From contig OZ251449.1 in assembly GCA_965242505.1 (NCBI GenBank), positions 248,001 through 312,000 of the forward strand: a stretch of DNA of 64,000 nucleotides, written 5' to 3'. The position numbers and the translations under genes are program-made. Each line of letters opens with the position of its first letter. The first letter of the stretch is position 1. Under the pieces are notes generated by a model. It searched no databases and had not been told where the DNA came from. It saw only the letters and a list, made by a program, of their open reading frames with translations. Below are positions 61,821-64,000 of this stretch, in pieces. The DNA comes from UBA2966 sp965242505 (GTDB lineage Bacteria; Pseudomonadota; Alphaproteobacteria; UBA2966).

Positions 61821-63086
61821 TCACGCCAGCCCGTCGTAATAGGCCTGGAGGACGTCGAGCACCTCGCGGCGGCTGAACTCCTCGGGCACGGTCTCGCGGT
61901 TGGCGAACATCTCGCGCAGGCGGGTGCCGGAGACCGAGAGCTTGGTTTCGGGTCCGTGCGGGCAGGGCCGGGCCTCGGCCGCGCCGGTCGCGACTTCGGC
62001 GGCGAAGGCGATCCGGGCCGCCTCGTCCGGCGGGTCGCCGTCGCCCGGGTCGTAACAGGTCTTGCCCGTCGCCATGCCCGCGCACTTGTGGCAGAAGAAG
62101 GTGACGTCGATCTTGAGGGGCCGGATCTCCAGGTCGTCCGCGCCGAGCTCGTCGAAGACGTCCTGGGCGTCGAACGGCCCGTAGTAATCGCCGACGCCGG
62201 CGTGGTCGCGGCCCACGACGAGGTGGGAGCAGCCGAAGTTCTGGCGGAAGAGGGCGTGGAGCAGGGCTTCCCGCGGCCCCGCGTAGCGCATCTCGATGGG
62301 ATAGCCCGCCTGGACCGCCGCGCCGGGCGCGAAATGGTTCTCGACCAGCCTGTCGATGGCCTCGACCCGGACGTCGGCGGGAATGTCGCCGGGCTTGAGC
62401 GCGCCCAGGACCTGATGGATCAGCACGCCGTCGCAGACCTCGATCGCGATCTTGGCGAGGAATTCGTGGCTGCGGTGCATGGGATTGCGGGTCTGGAACG
62501 CCGCCACCCGCGACCACCCCTTTTCCCGGAACAGCGCGCGGGTCTCGTCGGGGCGCAGGTAGAGGCCCCGGTAGGTCTCGGGATAGTGGCTCTCGCCGAA
62601 GGCGACGACGGAACCCGCGAGATTGACCTCGGGCTGGGCCATGACCTTCTCCACTCCGGGGTGCGCGGGGTCGGTCGTGCGGAAGACGCTCGCGCATTCC
62701 AGTTCCCGATCGATGGCGTACTTCTCGGCGACGGTGAGCGCGCCGAGGACCTCGCCCGACTCCGCGTCCACGAGCGCGACCTCCTCGCCGTCGCCGATCG
62801 ACTCGGCGAGGGGCCGTTCGCACGAAAGGGTGATGGGGATGGGCCAGAAGACGCCGTCGGCGAGCCTCATGTCGACGCAGACGCCGCGCCAGTCGTCATG
62901 CCCCATGAAGCCGTCGAGCGGCGTGTAGGCGCCCATCGCCAGCATCAGCAGGTCCGACGCCTCGCGGCTCGAGATCGGAACCCGTCTGAGGGACCGGGCC
63001 CGTTCGAGACCGGCGGCGCGCTCCGGCTCGGGCGCCAGCAACGGTTTCAGGGCGCCCCCGCCGTGGGGGTCGACCAACCGGGTCAT
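61821..63086 (-). CDS. sat: sulfate adenylyltransferase
   Basis: 421 residues, single-domain ATP sulfurylase. The QTRNPMHRSHEFLAKIA motif (QTRNPxHRxH), GRDHAGVGDYYGPFDAQD and a PLDGFMGHDDW start are intact; FFCHKCAGMATGKTC near residue 340 is the Cys-rich zinc site of the dissimilatory type. It converts APS and PPi to ATP and sulfate in the oxidative direction. It is upstream of aprM on the same strand. Confidence 0.95.
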   Translation of the reverse strand: MTRLVDPHGGGALKPLLAPEPERAAGLERARSLRRVPISSREASDLLMLAMGAYTPLDGFMGHDDWRGVCVDMRLADGVFWPIPITLSCERPLAESIGDGEEVALVDAESGEVLGALTVAEKYAIDRELECASVFRTTDPAHPGVEKVMAQPEVNLAGSVVAFGESHYPETYRGLYLRPDETRALFREKGWSRVAAFQTRNPMHRSHEFLAKIAIEVCDGVLIHQVLGALKPGDIPADVRVEAIDRLVENHFAPGAAVQAGYPIEMRYAGPREALLHALFRQNFGCSHLVVGRDHAGVGDYYGPFDAQDVFDELGADDLEIRPLKIDVTFFCHKCAGMATGKTCYDPGDGDPPDEAARIAFAAEVATGAAEARPCPHGPETKLSVSGTRLREMFANRETVPEEFSRREVLDVLQAYYDGLA

Positions 63087-63137
63087 TCGTTCTCCTTTCT
63101 CTCTTCTCTCTCGCGCGGCGCGCGGCCGAAAGCGCCG

Positions 63138-63662
63138 CTACTCCGCCGCCCGCCGTTGCGAGTCCGTGACCTCCAGGTCGAGGCTGACCTCGATCGGCGT
63201 CTGGAGCGAATCGAGCACCGGGCAATGCGCGTCGACCCTGTCCCGCAGGCGCCGGACGTCCTCCGGGCCGGCCGGCGTGTCCAGGGCCACCGTGCCGGTC
63301 ACCCGCTGGAGGCCGGCGCGAACGCCGTCCATGTCGACGAACCCGCGCAGGTCGGCCTCTCCCGTCACCGTGACGGAGACGTTCCGCAGCGGGATCTCCA
63401 TGGCGTCGGCGTAGAGCCGGTAGGTCACCTCCTGGCAGGCCGCCAGGGCCGCCAGCAGGATTTCCGAGGGCTTCGGGCCCTTGTCCCCGCCGCCGAAGTT
63501 CCTCGGCTCGTCCGCCACGAGGGTGAAGTCGCGGATGGAGACGCGGCTCTCGAAGCCGTCGACCTGCCGGCTGCGGACGGTCGCCGACATGAGGCCGCGC
63601 GAGGGCTTCTCGCGCAGCTTCTCCCGCGAGCTGTCGAACACCTGCTTCATGCGGAACCGCAT
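63138..63662 (-). CDS. OsmC family protein
   Basis: 174 residues from the ATG at 63662 (AGGAGG upstream). The OsmC/Ohr fold is signalled by GGGDKGPKPSEILLAALAACQEVTY, with the first catalytic Cys, and VDAHCPVLDSLQ, with the second. RSRQVDGFESRVSIRDFTLVADEP is the N-terminal strand region. Such proteins reduce organic peroxides or handle thiol compounds; next to sat-apr genes a sulfur-trafficking role is possible but not shown. About 50 bases separate it from the sat start. Confidence 0.85.
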   Translation of the reverse strand: MRFRMKQVFDSSREKLREKPSRGLMSATVRSRQVDGFESRVSIRDFTLVADEPRNFGGGDKGPKPSEILLAALAACQEVTYRLYADAMEIPLRNVSVTVTGEADLRGFVDMDGVRAGLQRVTGTVALDTPAGPEDVRRLRDRVDAHCPVLDSLQTPIEVSLDLEVTDSQRRAAE

Positions 63663-63739
63663 GGCTCTGCCCTCCTGATTGTCTCGGAACGGACGACGAC
63701 GGCGCATCGTCGCCGTTTCGCGCCGTGAAATCAACGCCG

Positions 63740-64000
63740 CGTCCGCTCCACCCCCCTCCCGCCCCCTCTTGTTCTCCCTCTCCCTTGCAGGGGGAGGGTC
63801 GGGGTGGGGGTCACCGGCGGCGGCAACGTCGCGTCCGATCCACCCCCTCCCGACCTCCCCCTCTTGTTCTCCCTCTCCCTTGCAGGGGGAGGGTCGGGGT
63901 GGGGGTCGCCGGCGGCGGCAACGTCGCGTCCGCTCCACCCCCCTCCCGACCTTCCCCCTCTTCTTCTCCCTCTCCCTTGCAGGGGGAGGGTCGGGGTGGG
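63740..64000. repeat. tandem block of dispersed repeats at the window edge
   Basis: Three consecutive units of about 105 bp, each with CCACCCCCTCCCG, CTCTTGTTCTCCCTC (or CTTCTTCTCCCTC), a CCCTTGCAGGGGGAGGG core, GTCGGGGTGGGGGTC and a linker GGCGGCGGCAACGTCGCGTCC. The third unit runs off the window. Confidence 0.85.

Overview
The window is high-GC bacterial chromosome, most likely from an alphaproteobacterium near the Rhodospirillales. The support is gene order: hdaA, an AI-2E/PerM-type permease, a CDP-alcohol phosphatidyltransferase and a DUF2066 gene sit back to back and divergent from purM-purN, followed by ndk, holC, pepA and lptF-lptG-lptD-surA-pdxA-rsmA. A sat-aprM-aprB-aprA cluster at the right end points to a sulfur-oxidising metabolism. 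The taxonomic placement is inference; there is no rRNA in the window.

Layout. 1-2.3 kb is accessory: the first codons of a LivF-like ATPase, a gene remnant cut by a low-GC insert, an unknown low-GC gene and an ankyrin-repeat gene split from its signal peptide by one base. 2.3-8.1 kb holds an SDR, a DASS anion transporter, a hicBA toxin-antitoxin pair, ribonuclease D and small membrane or secreted proteins. 8.4-14.8 kb has ppx-ppk1, an unusual GcvT-GcvH-like fusion protein and a second SDR. 14.8-32.3 kb is the housekeeping core, interrupted between ndk and holC by a linalool dehydratase/isomerase-like gene with an in-frame TGA. 32.7-37.8 kb carries korA-korB, a ferredoxin-NADP reductase and ubiX. 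38.0-50.5 kb is transport and one-carbon metabolism: livKHMG without livF, a divergent DmdA/GcvT-family demethylase, an arylformamidase-like hydrolase, an AlbA_2 / dual-OB / DUF488 set and a glycine-betaine-type ABC transporter.

50.5-58.2 kb is a defence island: a decaying TacA-TacT region, a 30-repeat CRISPR array, cas2, cas1, a type II-C cas9, and a divergent tracrRNA whose anti-repeat, promoter and terminator can all be read. Each CRISPR repeat carries its own extended -10 promoter, as in Neisseria type II-C, so the array is probably read left to right, toward and antisense to cas2. 58.3-63.7 kb is the APS reductase/ATP sulfurylase cluster and an OsmC protein.

Almost every larger intergenic gap holds a GC-rich dispersed repeat. 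Its core is a hairpin such as CCCCCTGCAAGGGGG flanked by GACCCTCC and GGGAGG arms. Some copies are bounded by inverted ends with the core GTATGAGAAATGCGG. These repeats produce many spurious ORFs.

The strongest leads are the TGA exactly at a predicted catalytic cysteine of the LDI-like enzyme, the GcvT-GcvH-like fusion whose lipoyl lysine is arginine, and the complete self-promoting II-C CRISPR locus with a duplicated trailer flanking a toxin-antitoxin cassette.
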